The notes: generated by a model not told the origin, from the sequence alone. A stretch of DNA of 64,000 nucleotides from Bacteroidetes bacterium UBA4414 (GCA_002389765.1 DGQM01000010.1:1-64000); one strand, 5' to 3'. Shown: positions 51,751 through 59,648, counted from the first letter of the stretch. Made by a program: numbers and translations.

Positions 51751-54189
51751 ATGAGAGCCATTCCTTTTATTGTTTGCATGTTGTTGTCTTCGCTTACCAT
51801 ATATGCCAAACCCGGCAACATCAATGGCAAAGTGAATGATAAGGATGGCAAACCTATAGATGCCGCGAATGTTGTGCTGCTGAAGACAGATAACAAAACG
51901 TTGGTAAAAGCAGATTTATCTACAGAGAATGGGACGTTTGTATTTGATAACATGCCCGATGGTGAATATATACTGAAGATAACTGTGCCTGGCTACGAGG
52001 TGTATAGCTCTGAAGTGATAACAGTGCAAGGTGGCAACATTTCACTGCCCGATGTAAAACTTACTGCCAAAGCAGGTTCGCTGAAAGAAGTAACGGTGCG
52101 TACCCAGAAACCACTGATAGAAATAAAAGCAGACAAGTTGGTGGTGAATGTAGAGAACAGCATCATCAATGCAGGTTCTTCGGTGTTAGATGTTATTGGG
52201 CGCTCTCCCGGTGTGCGTGTAGATCAGAACGATAACATCAGCCTAAAAGGTAAATCGGGAGTGGAAGTAATGATAGATGGTAAACGCACTGTGCTGAGTG
52301 GTAGCGATTTGTCGAACATGCTCAAAGCAATGCCATCTGCAACTGTCGACCAGATTGAAATTATCAGTAATCCTTCTTCCCGGTACGATGCTGCGGGTAC
52401 TGCGGGTATCATCAATATCAAAACCAAACGCGACAAACGATTGGGCTTTAACGGCACTGCCAATGCTTCGTATGCGCAGGGTGTATATCCCAAAATGAAT
52501 GGTGGCATCAGCCTGAACTACAGAGATAAGAAATGGTTGTTGACGGGTAGTTATAACTATGCCTACAAGCGTGGATTCAACCATCTGTTTTTGTATCGTT
52601 CGTTTTACGACAACAACGTATTTAAGAATGCATACGATCAGGATAATAACACCGTGTTCGATATATACAGCCATGTAGCATCATTAGGTGCAGACTACAC
52701 CATCAGCAAGAAAACAACGGTGGGTGTGATGCTGAATACAAGCCCATTGAATTTTGAGATAAATCGCCGCAGCTATTCACGAGTGTTGGATAGTAATAAA
52801 GGATTGCAATCTTATTTTATTACAGACAACATAGCGCACAATTCCAACTACAACTATTCAGTAAATGCCAATCTGCGACATACGTTTGATAGTACAGGTA
52901 AGCAACTGTCTGTAGATGCAGACTATAGCAATTATCATGCAAGGCGCCCGCAGGATTTTGTGACAAGGTATATCGACAGGACAGGTTCTGATTATCTGCC
53001 ACGCTATTTGTTGGCTGGCGATTTGGATGCATGGACAACGATACGCTCTGTAAAGGCAGACTATGTACACCCAGTTTCACAAACATTGCGCCTTGAAGCA
53101 GGTGTTAAATCGAGCTATGTAACACAGGATATCAATGCAGGTTTCTTTGATTACAGTACTGGCACGTATATATATGATTCTACAAAGAGCAATCATTTTA
53201 TTTATAAAGAGAACATCAACGCAGCTTATGTAAATGCCAATAAAGACTGGACTGCATGGAGTGTGCAACTGGGGCTGCGTGTAGAGCAGACTGTTGCTAA
53301 GGGCGACCAGAAAGTATATAATCAAACCTTCGACAGAAACTATGCGCAGCTATTCCCAAGCTTCGCAGTGCAGCGACACGTTAATGCCAATAACGATTTT
53401 GGGCTCACGCTCAGCCGCCGTATCAACAGGCCCAACTATGAGCAGTTGAATCCATTCAAAAACTACCTCGACCCAAGCACATATTCTTCGGGTTATCCAT
53501 ACCTGATGCCTGAGTTGACATATAACATAGAAGCATCGCACACATTCAAGCAACGCTTTATTACGTCATTTATGTTCAGCTATCTGAAAGGCCCGATAAC
53601 AGAAGTGATACAGCCAAGTGATGATACTACACAAAAACGGGTAACGGTGCAAACAAATAAAAACCTAACCAGTCAGTTGTTTTACGATTTGAGTGGTGCA
53701 TACCAATTGCAGTATTTCAAATGGTGGTCGGGTAGCATCAACTTCAATTGTTACTATTCAATATTCAGGGGTAACATCGCTAACTCAAACCTGAACACAG
53801 GCAGGCTGACGGCAGATATTAATGTGGCTAATAGTTTCTTGCTACCTAAGAACTGGTCTGCTGAGCTCAGCTTCTTTTACCAGACAAGCCAGCTACATGG
53901 CTACATGGTTATAGATCCGATATGGTCTTTGAATGCAGGTGTACAAAAACATCTGTTCGATAAAAAACTCACAGTCAAATTGAACTGTTCAGATATTTTC
54001 TGGCGTAGCTATCCGCATGCCACTTCTGTGTACAAAGATTATGTAGAGCGTTTTACAGCACAGCGAGAAACAAGGCAGCTAAGCCTGTCTGTTGTTTATC
54101 GTTTTGGTAAGCGTACGGTAGCGCCGGTACAAAGGCGCCGTGGTGGTGCGGAAGATGAGAAACGCCGCGCAGGTTCTGGTAATGCTTAA
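51751..54189 (+). CDS. Outer membrane beta-barrel protein with carboxypeptidase-regulatory domain
   Basis: 812 residues. Signal peptide RAIPFIVCMLLSSLTIYA; CarboxypepD_reg domain (about 22-100, GNINGKVNDKDGKPIDAANVV); plug-like segment (GSSVLDVIGRSPGVRVDQNDNI, GVEVMIDGKRTVLSG, NPSSRYDAAGTAGIINIKTK); OMP_b-brl_3 barrel to the end, with a basic Arg-rich C-terminal tail (RRRGGAEDEKRRAG). Paralogue of the protein at 42949-45342. Divergent from the sensor kinase, hence a likely regulated transporter; substrate unknown. Confidence 0.85.
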   Translation: MRAIPFIVCMLLSSLTIYAKPGNINGKVNDKDGKPIDAANVVLLKTDNKTLVKADLSTENGTFVFDNMPDGEYILKITVPGYEVYSSEVITVQGGNISLPDVKLTAKAGSLKEVTVRTQKPLIEIKADKLVVNVENSIINAGSSVLDVIGRSPGVRVDQNDNISLKGKSGVEVMIDGKRTVLSGSDLSNMLKAMPSATVDQIEIISNPSSRYDAAGTAGIINIKTKRDKRLGFNGTANASYAQGVYPKMNGGISLNYRDKKWLLTGSYNYAYKRGFNHLFLYRSFYDNNVFKNAYDQDNNTVFDIYSHVASLGADYTISKKTTVGVMLNTSPLNFEINRRSYSRVLDSNKGLQSYFITDNIAHNSNYNYSVNANLRHTFDSTGKQLSVDADYSNYHARRPQDFVTRYIDRTGSDYLPRYLLAGDLDAWTTIRSVKADYVHPVSQTLRLEAGVKSSYVTQDINAGFFDYSTGTYIYDSTKSNHFIYKENINAAYVNANKDWTAWSVQLGLRVEQTVAKGDQKVYNQTFDRNYAQLFPSFAVQRHVNANNDFGLTLSRRINRPNYEQLNPFKNYLDPSTYSSGYPYLMPELTYNIEASHTFKQRFITSFMFSYLKGPITEVIQPSDDTTQKRVTVQTNKNLTSQLFYDLSGAYQLQYFKWWSGSINFNCYYSIFRGNIANSNLNTGRLTADINVANSFLLPKNWSAELSFFYQTSQLHGYMVIDPIWSLNAGVQKHLFDKKLTVKLNCSDIFWRSYPHATSVYKDYVERFTAQRETRQLSLSVVYRFGKRTVAPVQRRRGGAEDEKRRAGSGNA

Positions 54190-54237
54190 TTGATCATAGC
54201 CCTGTCATCATGAGCCTAAGCTCATACAGTTGAAGTA

Positions 54238-54279
54238 AGCCCCTCGGTTCATATCCTGCAAACAATTGTCCGAGGGGCT
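54238..54279. terminator. Bidirectional terminator
   Basis: AGCCCCTCGG / CCGAGGGGCT, 10-bp GC-rich stem with a 22-nt loop, between the rightward barrel gene and the leftward amidohydrolase gene. Confidence 0.75.
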
Positions 54280-54286
54280 CTTCTAC

Positions 54287-55303
54287 TTATTTATTGAAAT
54301 GGTTTTCCTGCAGCCCCATCCAGTCTATTGCATTTTTATACAGCAATTGTTCTGTTTGCGAAGCCGTAAAGCTTTCCATGCTTTCTATAAGTTTACCCGG
54401 GTGGTGTTCGCCCAGGGGGAAGGGGTAATCGCTACCCATACATACTTTGTCACTGCCCATTACATCTACCACATATTGCAGTGCTTTAGGGTCGTGTACC
54501 AATGCATCTATCCAGAATTTACCCAGATAGTCGCGAGGATTCACGTTGTTATCTATCGCGCACAAATCGGGGCGCACATTAAAGCCATGCTCTATCCTGC
54601 CAATGGTGAACGGGAATGAACCACCACCATGTGCAAATGCTACACGCAGTTTAGGGAAGCGTTCAAACACGCCACCGAATATCATAGAGGCAATAGCACG
54701 TGCAGTTTCAGCAGGCATACCTACCAGCCATGGCAGCCAGTATTTCTGCATATCGTTTTCGCCCATCATTTCCCACGGGTGCACAAATATGCAGCAGCCC
54801 AGTTCTTCAGCAGCTTTCCAGAATGGGTCAAAGAACGGATCACTCAAGTTTTTGCCATTGATGTTAGAACCTATCTCTATGCCGGGCATTTTCAGTTCCG
54901 TCACGCAGCGCTCCATTTCTTTGATGGCAAAGTACATATCCTGCATAGGCACTGTACCCAACCCAGCAAAGCGTGTAGGATTGTCTGCTACGCATTGTGC
55001 AATATGGTCGTTAAAGAAGCGCGATGTTTCGATGCCATGTTCAGGCTTTGCCCAGTAATTGAAGAGTACGGGAATGGTAGACAATACCTGTACGGTAACA
55101 TCTGTCATGTCCATCTCTTTCATCCTTGCTTTCGGGTCCCAACAGTTTTCCTCTATCTCACGAAAAACCTTGTCGCCCTTTATCATCTTCGCACAGCACG
55201 GCTTGTGATGCTCCAGCCTGATGAAGTCTCCATACCCGAATTTCTGAAACCAGTTCGGTATGTTCTCCGGCATGATGTGCGTATGTATATCTATCTTTCT
55301 CAA
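54287..55303 (-). CDS. Amidohydrolase, aminocarboxymuconate-semialdehyde decarboxylase (ACMSD) type
   Basis: 338 residues. Metal ligands His7 and His9 in KIDIHTHIM; FVHPWEMMG (third His); AFAHGGGSFPFTIGRIEHG (fourth His); MGSDYPFPLGE (Asp). The substrate loop and KFWIDALVHDP fit ACMSD, which decarboxylates 2-amino-3-carboxymuconate-6-semialdehyde in tryptophan/kynurenine breakdown, diverting it from NAD synthesis. No kynurenine-pathway neighbours in the window, so it may act on a related carboxylated substrate. Leftward, 25 nt downstream of the thiolase gene. Confidence 0.82.
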   Translation of the reverse strand: MRKIDIHTHIMPENIPNWFQKFGYGDFIRLEHHKPCCAKMIKGDKVFREIEENCWDPKARMKEMDMTDVTVQVLSTIPVLFNYWAKPEHGIETSRFFNDHIAQCVADNPTRFAGLGTVPMQDMYFAIKEMERCVTELKMPGIEIGSNINGKNLSDPFFDPFWKAAEELGCCIFVHPWEMMGENDMQKYWLPWLVGMPAETARAIASMIFGGVFERFPKLRVAFAHGGGSFPFTIGRIEHGFNVRPDLCAIDNNVNPRDYLGKFWIDALVHDPKALQYVVDVMGSDKVCMGSDYPFPLGEHHPGKLIESMESFTASQTEQLLYKNAIDWMGLQENHFNK

Positions 55304-55328
55304 AGTCCTTAGTTATGTTGCTATAAAA

Positions 55329-56528
55329 TTACACCATTTCATAAATGATAGCAGAGCCTTGACCTACACCTATACACATAGTAGCAAGGCCGTATTTGCC
55401 GCCACGGCGTTTCAGTTCGTGCAGCAGTGTAGTAGAGATGCGTGCACCGCTACAGCCCAATGGGTGACCAATGGCAATAGCACCGCCATTCACGTTCACT
55501 TTCTCTGCATCCAGCCCCAGCTCTTGCATACAAGGGATGCCTTGTGCAGCAAATGCCTCGTTCAATTCTACAAGGTCAAGGTCTTTAGATTCCAGCCCTG
55601 CGCGTTGCAGTGCTTTGCGTGTAGCGGGCACAGGGCCTATACCCATGTAGGCAGGGTCTACACCCGCTATGGCCATGCTCTTGATTTTTGCTATCGGCTT
55701 TAGTCCATATTTTGCAACAGCTTCAGCACTTGCCAGTAGTAATGCAGAAGCACCATCGTTAATGCCGCTAGAGTTGCCTGCTGTTACCGTACCATCTTTT
55801 TTGAAGGCAGGTTTCAGCGTTGCCATTTTCTCCAGTGTAGTTTCGCGTGGGTGCTCATCTGTATCAAACACAACAGTCTTGCCTTTGCCCAAGTCTATCG
55901 TCAGTGGTACTATCTCGTCTTTGAATTTGCCCGCAGCCTGTGCAGCAAAATATCGTTGCTGACTACGCAGTCCGAATTCGTCTTGCGCCTCGCGGCTCAC
56001 GTTATATTTAGCAGCTACGTTCTCTGCAGTTTCGCCCATGGTATATGGGTAGTTGCTTTCTTTATTAAACTTCTTGTTGATAAAGCGCCAGCCCATTGTT
56101 GTGTCAAACGTTTCTACATTACGGCTGTAGGCACTTTCTGCTTTGCCCGTTACAAACGGTGCTCGCGTCATGCTTTCTACACCACCTGCTATGTATATGT
56201 CACCATCGCCACACATAATAGCGCGAGATGCATCCATGATAGCCTGCAAACCTGATGCGCAAAGACGGTTTACAGTGCAACCACCAATCGTTTGCGGTAG
56301 CCCTGCCAGCAATACGGCCATACGCGCTACGTTGCGGTTGTCTTCACCCGCCTGATTGGCAGCACCTGCAATTACATCTTCTATTGCATTTACATCTACA
56401 GAAGGATTGCGCTCTACAATCGATTTAAGAACATGCGCCAGTAAATCATCTGGTCTTACTGTAGATAATGTGCCACCGTATTTACCTATCGGGGTTCTTA
56501 CTGCATCTATGATATATACTTCTTTCAT
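55329..56528 (-). CDS. Acetyl-CoA C-acyltransferase (thiolase)
   Basis: 399 residues. Begins MKEVYIIDAVRTPIGKYGG; active-site Cys near residue 90 in CTVNRLCASGLQAI; GGVESMTRAPF; catalytic His in NGGAIAIGHPLGCSGAR; second Cys in CIGVGQGSAIIYE. A degradative (type I) thiolase of the FadA/PcaF type, cytoplasmic; cleaves 3-ketoacyl-CoA, in fatty acid or aromatic catabolism. Adjacent to the ACMSD-like gene. Confidence 0.92.
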   Translation of the reverse strand: MKEVYIIDAVRTPIGKYGGTLSTVRPDDLLAHVLKSIVERNPSVDVNAIEDVIAGAANQAGEDNRNVARMAVLLAGLPQTIGGCTVNRLCASGLQAIMDASRAIMCGDGDIYIAGGVESMTRAPFVTGKAESAYSRNVETFDTTMGWRFINKKFNKESNYPYTMGETAENVAAKYNVSREAQDEFGLRSQQRYFAAQAAGKFKDEIVPLTIDLGKGKTVVFDTDEHPRETTLEKMATLKPAFKKDGTVTAGNSSGINDGASALLLASAEAVAKYGLKPIAKIKSMAIAGVDPAYMGIGPVPATRKALQRAGLESKDLDLVELNEAFAAQGIPCMQELGLDAEKVNVNGGAIAIGHPLGCSGARISTTLLHELKRRGGKYGLATMCIGVGQGSAIIYEMV

Positions 56529-56540
56529 ATGATTTTAAAT

Positions 56541-56575
56541 TAGGCTGATTAGCATATTAGCTAATTAGCTGATTG
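56541..56575. repeat. Left inverted repeat of four-helix-bundle cassette
   Basis: Sequence with CTGATTAGC, CTAATTAG and GCTGATT elements, about 35 bp. Inverted against 56941-56975 (about 30 of 35 positions agree with small gaps). It contains the stop codon of the four-helix-bundle gene. Confidence 0.6.
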
Positions 56576-56933
56576 TTTTATTGTTTTTTGATGTTGCAAT
56601 TATTTTGTTTAGAACTCTGCATATTGATTGTACTTGTTCAAGTAGTTTTCCGGCGTCAGGTAATGAGGTAGAAGCATTACAAACTTCAAAATAAAATTCT
56701 AATTCATCTGCTTCTTTTGCTGCAATTTTCATTTTATGAACAAAGTCTGCTTTGCTTTCAGCATTCTGTGCTTCTTTTATGTTTGCGCCAACTGATAATG
56801 AAGCTCTCATTATCTGGTTTGCTAAAGACCATTTTTTAAGGTCTTCGAGTTTTGAACAAAATGCAATACTGTCAACAGCTAAACTAAATGATAGCTGAAT
56901 AATCAGATTGTCTTTTTTGTAGTCACTTTGCAT
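56565..56933 (-). CDS. Four-helix-bundle protein (23S rRNA IVP family)
   Basis: 122 residues, all helical, with the family pattern: DNLIIQLSFSLAVDSIAF, LANQIMRASLSVGANIKEAQ, and FVHKMKIAAKEADELEFYFEV near the end. This family (TIGR02436-like) is encoded by intervening sequences of 23S rRNA and by many scattered intergenic copies in Bacteroidota; function is not established. The gene is enclosed by a pair of inverted repeats (56541-56575, 56941-56975), as expected for a mobile or repetitive cassette. Confidence 0.8.
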   Translation of the reverse strand: MQSDYKKDNLIIQLSFSLAVDSIAFCSKLEDLKKWSLANQIMRASLSVGANIKEAQNAESKADFVHKMKIAAKEADELEFYFEVCNASTSLPDAGKLLEQVQSICRVLNKIIATSKNNKTIS

Positions 56934-56940
56934 AATAAAG

Positions 56941-56975
56941 TAATCAGCTAATTAGCATATCAGCTAATCAGCTTA
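56941..56975. repeat. Right inverted repeat of four-helix-bundle cassette
   Basis: Inverted copy of 56541-56575 (TAATCAGCTAATTAGC ... CTAATCAGC). It overlaps the TGA stop (56968-56970) and the last codons of the Cys/Met-metabolism gene that follows on its other side. Confidence 0.6.
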
Positions 56976-58191
56976 ATGCCTGCTGTAAGTCGTTAATAAT
57001 GTCTTCCACTGTTTCTATGCCTACGCTCATGCGTATCAAACCATCAGTAATGCCGAATTTGATTCTGTCTTCGGGTTTTACTCCTACGTGTGTAGTAGAT
57101 GCGGGATGCGATATCAGCGTATCGCATGTGCCGAGTGATACAGCACTGATGCAAAGTTTTAGTTTGTTGATGAATTGTGTGCCTGCATCAAAACCACCTT
57201 TCAGTTCAAAGCTCAGCATAGCACCTGCATGCTTCATTTGCCTCATAGCAATGGCATGGTCGGGGTGAGAAGCAAGGCCCAGATAATTAACCCTTGCTAC
57301 CGCAGGGTGTTGCTCCAGAAACTGCGCTACTTTCTCTGCATTGCTGCAATGCCTTTCCATGCGCAGTGCAAATGTGCGCAGTCCGTTGTTCAGTAAAAAT
57401 GCTTCAAACGAATTGCTGTTGGCACCCAGCAGCCTGTGCGTTTTGGTAACAACAGTTTTCATCTTATTTACATCGCGCCCCACCAAAACACCACCCACAG
57501 CTGTGCCGTGCCCGTTCAGGAATTTGGTAGTAGAGTGCATGATGAAATCTACACCGTATTTAAATGGCTGTTGCAGGTAGGGCGTAGCAAAAGTATTGTC
57601 TGCACATACTATCAGGTTGTTGGCCTTGCCGATAGCTGTCAGGGCTTCCATATCTACACATTGCAGGGTAGGGTTGGCAGGTGTTTCTATATACATCAGC
57701 TTGATGCTGCTGTCTGCTTTAATAGCTGCCGCTACTGCTGCGGTATCGTGAAAGTCGATGATTGTTACGTTTATATGCAGGTTGGGCAATATCTTATCTA
57801 TCATCTCCTGCGTGCCACCATACAATGATTGATGGGTGATGATGGTATCGCCTGCTTTTACATTTGCCAGCAGCATGGTAGTAATGGCTGCCATGCCCGA
57901 TGCATGCAGTATAGCTCTTGCCTGCATAGGGTTGCCATGCTCATCTTGCAGTCCGTAGGTTTCCAGCAGGGCTATTTTATCTTCTACTTCTGTAGTAGTA
58001 GGGCTACCGAAGCGGCCGTATATATACCCCTGTTCTTCGCCTTTGAAGATGGCAATGCCTTGTTCTGCGCTATCGAAAGTATAAGTGCTGGTTGCATAAA
58101 TGGGCGTAAGATGAGCCCTGTTGTTTTCCGCTTTGTGTCCGCCATGTATGCACAGGGTATCAAAGCCTTTTGAATTATTTGCGTCGCTCAT
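56968..58191 (-). CDS. Cys/Met-metabolism PLP enzyme (gamma-synthase / gamma-lyase / sulfhydrylase type)
   Basis: 407 residues. YIYGRFGSPTTTEVEDKIA, HASGMAAITTMLLANVKAGD, TPANPTLQCVD, DNTFATPYLQQP and MHSTTKFLNGHG (Schiff-base Lys) then SHPASTTHVGV: a standard fold-type I Cys/Met metabolism enzyme. Discriminating residues do not settle between cystathionine gamma-synthase, O-acylhomoserine sulfhydrylase and methionine gamma-lyase. Start at ATG 58191 (MSDANNSKGF) as TACCTTTG lies at 58217-58224. The stop codon is supplied by the inverted repeat of the neighbouring cassette. Confidence 0.85.
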   Translation of the reverse strand: MSDANNSKGFDTLCIHGGHKAENNRAHLTPIYATSTYTFDSAEQGIAIFKGEEQGYIYGRFGSPTTTEVEDKIALLETYGLQDEHGNPMQARAILHASGMAAITTMLLANVKAGDTIITHQSLYGGTQEMIDKILPNLHINVTIIDFHDTAAVAAAIKADSSIKLMYIETPANPTLQCVDMEALTAIGKANNLIVCADNTFATPYLQQPFKYGVDFIMHSTTKFLNGHGTAVGGVLVGRDVNKMKTVVTKTHRLLGANSNSFEAFLLNNGLRTFALRMERHCSNAEKVAQFLEQHPAVARVNYLGLASHPDHAIAMRQMKHAGAMLSFELKGGFDAGTQFINKLKLCISAVSLGTCDTLISHPASTTHVGVKPEDRIKFGITDGLIRMSVGIETVEDIINDLQQALS

Positions 58192-58203
58192 TGAGAGGAT
58201 CAT

Positions 58204-58211
58204 TAATTTTG
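58204..58211 (+). promoter_or_regulatory. Promoter -7 box TAATTTTG (dinB-family gene)
   Basis: Perfect rightward TAnnTTTG element 23 nt upstream of ATG 58235; lies 5 nt from the leftward box at 58217-58224, so the two promoters overlap. Confidence 0.55.
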
Positions 58212-58216
58212 CCCTG

Positions 58217-58224
58217 CAAAGGTA
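58217..58224 (-). promoter_or_regulatory. Promoter -7 box TACCTTTG (Cys/Met enzyme gene)
   Basis: Minus-strand TAnnTTTG element 25 nt upstream of the start at 58191. Confidence 0.65.
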
Positions 58225-58234
58225 CATTTATAGT

Positions 58235-58729
58235 ATGAAACAGACCTTATTACAATTTGCACAATATAATCTGTGGGCAAACAAGCTGATGCTCGATGCC
58301 ATTCTGCAATTGACGCCCGAACAGCTGGATATGACCATTACCAGCAGTTTCGATAGCATACGCAAAACCATAATGCACACCTATGCAGCTGAGTATGTAT
58401 GGCTGCAGCGCCTGCAATTGGCAGAGCATCCTGTTTGGGTGGGCAACGATACGGATAAGAGCATTGAGGAAGTGTGCAAGCATTGGCTGCAGGTTAGCGA
58501 GGCGCTATTGGCATTTGTAGAAAAACAGTTTGATGACCGCGCGCTGGAACACGTGGTGCAATATCAGAATCTGCAACAGGTGCAATTCAAAACACCTGTA
58601 TTCGAGGTGCTGACGCATTTGTTCAATCACGCCACTTACCACAGAGGGCAGTTGGTTACTATGCTGCGTAAAGCGGGTGTTACCAAAGTGCCCGGTACCG
58701 ACTATATAATCTGGTGCAGAACAAAATAG
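58235..58729 (+). CDS. DinB family metal-binding protein
   Basis: 164 residues, a DinB/YfiT-type four-helix bundle. Putative metal ligands: His in KTIMHTYAAEYVW and the HxxxH pair in FNHATYHRGQLVTMLR. FAQYNLWANKLMLDA at the N-terminus is typical. The family includes thiol-dependent transferases and DNA-damage-inducible proteins; function here unknown. Start at ATG 58235; a longer ORF upstream overlaps the divergent gene and both promoters and is not used. Confidence 0.85.
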   Translation: MKQTLLQFAQYNLWANKLMLDAILQLTPEQLDMTITSSFDSIRKTIMHTYAAEYVWLQRLQLAEHPVWVGNDTDKSIEEVCKHWLQVSEALLAFVEKQFDDRALEHVVQYQNLQQVQFKTPVFEVLTHLFNHATYHRGQLVTMLRKAGVTKVPGTDYIIWCRTK

Positions 58730-58731
58730 TG

Positions 58732-59421
58732 CTAATAATACCGTTCCTTCATCAGTGGTATGTTTATCTGGTAGGTAATCAGTAGTTGTAATAGTTTGCC
58801 CTGTAAGGCATAGGTGCCATTCTTGTTGATGCCTTCGATGCCATACTTTACAGGTTCAGGAAAAATGTCTGTAGGTGTGTACAAGCCTCTTACATTGATG
58901 GCAGATTTTCCTATCATTCTGAAACTGTATTCAAACCCTGCACCGCATACAGCTACAAAATGCATGCTGTTATAGTCTGTTTGTATGCCTACATAACCAA
59001 CAGGTACCTTCTCTTCCATACTGCTGAAGTCGTAAAAGCCCACGCCCAATTGTATATAGGGCATAAAGCTCTGGTCTTCGTCTATCTCTATATACAAACC
59101 GCTGCCAATGGTCATCAGCGAGCGTACCTGTTCATAATAAAACTGCTGTGTGTTGGGCGATTTTACAGGCATATTAAACCGCGACAAGCCTAATGTAAAG
59201 TCAACCATCAGATTGAACTTCTGTGCTGTATAGTAGCGCAGCCCTGCAATGAATTGCGGTGAGAGTAACACCCGCCTGTTCAGCTTATCGGGCATTACAT
59301 CTTTATTGCGTATAAATGCGTCATACCCTATACCACCACCCAGATAGGTACTTAGCGACTGGGCACGCGGTTTGGTATTCATTAAAAGACAAGTAAGCAA
59401 AAGAGCACACAATTTCCGCAT
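58732..59421 (-). CDS. Outer membrane beta-barrel-like protein
   Basis: 229 residues with signal peptide RKLCALLLTCLLMNTKPRAQ. The mature part has strands typical of an eight-stranded porin-like barrel (YLGGGIGYDAFIR, SPQFIAGLRYY, LMVDFTLGLSRF, PYIQLGVGFYDF, AVCGAGFEYSFRM), ending ITYQINIPLMKERYY. No specific family named. It ends 2 nt from the convergent DinB-family gene; there is a near-consensus TACGTTTA box upstream of its start. Confidence 0.6.
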   Translation of the reverse strand: MRKLCALLLTCLLMNTKPRAQSLSTYLGGGIGYDAFIRNKDVMPDKLNRRVLLSPQFIAGLRYYTAQKFNLMVDFTLGLSRFNMPVKSPNTQQFYYEQVRSLMTIGSGLYIEIDEDQSFMPYIQLGVGFYDFSSMEEKVPVGYVGIQTDYNSMHFVAVCGAGFEYSFRMIGKSAINVRGLYTPTDIFPEPVKYGIEGINKNGTYALQGKLLQLLITYQINIPLMKERYY

Positions 59422-59481
59422 ACAGGATAAACGTACACAGTCTTGTAATATTTTACAACGCCTGTTTATTTATAAACTGAA

Positions 59482-59568
59482 ATGACTAATATTGTAGCAG
59501 TGGCAACACAACACAACATACTGGCTAACGCATATTATTACTATTCCACACGATATTGTTCGGAATAG
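59482..59568 (+). CDS. Tyrosine-rich leader peptide of phenylalanine hydroxylase gene
   Basis: Twenty-eight codons beginning ATG ACT AAT and ending ANAYYYYSTRYCSE then TAG (59566-59568). Four consecutive Tyr codons (TAT TAT TAC TAT, 59533-59544) plus a fifth Tyr three residues later, no Phe. It precedes a set of mutually exclusive RNA stems and a strong terminator in front of the enzyme that makes Tyr from Phe, as in classical ribosome-mediated attenuators. Translation is inferred, not shown. No consensus promoter box was identified upstream; the region 59422-59481 holds nothing else I can support. Confidence 0.7.
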   Translation: MTNIVAVATQHNILANAYYYYSTRYCSE

Positions 59569-59606
59569 CGGTTTCATGTACATGATATTTTAAGCACCCG
59601 GTTCCG
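59541..59606 (+). promoter_or_regulatory. trp-type attenuator stems (1:2 and 2:3) for phhA
   Basis: Strand 1 CTATTCC (59541-59547), lying over the third and fourth Tyr codons and the next Ser codon, pairs with strand 2 GGAATAG (59562-59568): 7 bp perfect. Strand 2 extended, CGGAATAGCGG (59561-59571), pairs with strand 3 CCGGTTCCG (59598-59606), nine pairs with one G-U and a 2-nt bulge. Strand 3 also forms the terminator with strand 4 (59611-59620). Ribosome stalling on Tyr codons frees strand 2 and allows 2:3, blocking termination; a ribosome at the stop codon covers strand 2 and permits 3:4. Confidence 0.65.
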
Positions 59607-59626
59607 AGCAGGAACCGGGTTTTTTT
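59596..59626 (+). terminator. Leader terminator upstream of phhA
   Basis: ACCCGGTTCC-GAGCA-GGAACCGGGT followed by T tract to 59626, perfect 10-bp GC-rich stem, 22 nt before the coding start at 59649. No gene ends just upstream on this strand except the leader ORF. Confidence 0.9.
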
Positions 59627-59648
59627 ATTTTCAACACAATCAATTTTT

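Noticed and set aside
58121..58234. N-terminal extension of the DinB-family protein
   Set aside because: The longer ORF overlaps the divergent Cys/Met enzyme gene and both promoter boxes; ATG 58235 gives the normal family N-terminus.
59482..59568. Chance ORF upstream of phhA
   Set aside because: Considered, but four consecutive Tyr codons, perfect 7-bp pairing of that segment with the stop-codon segment, a second alternative pairing and a GC-rich terminator before a Tyr-forming enzyme are unlikely to coincide by chance; kept as a finding.
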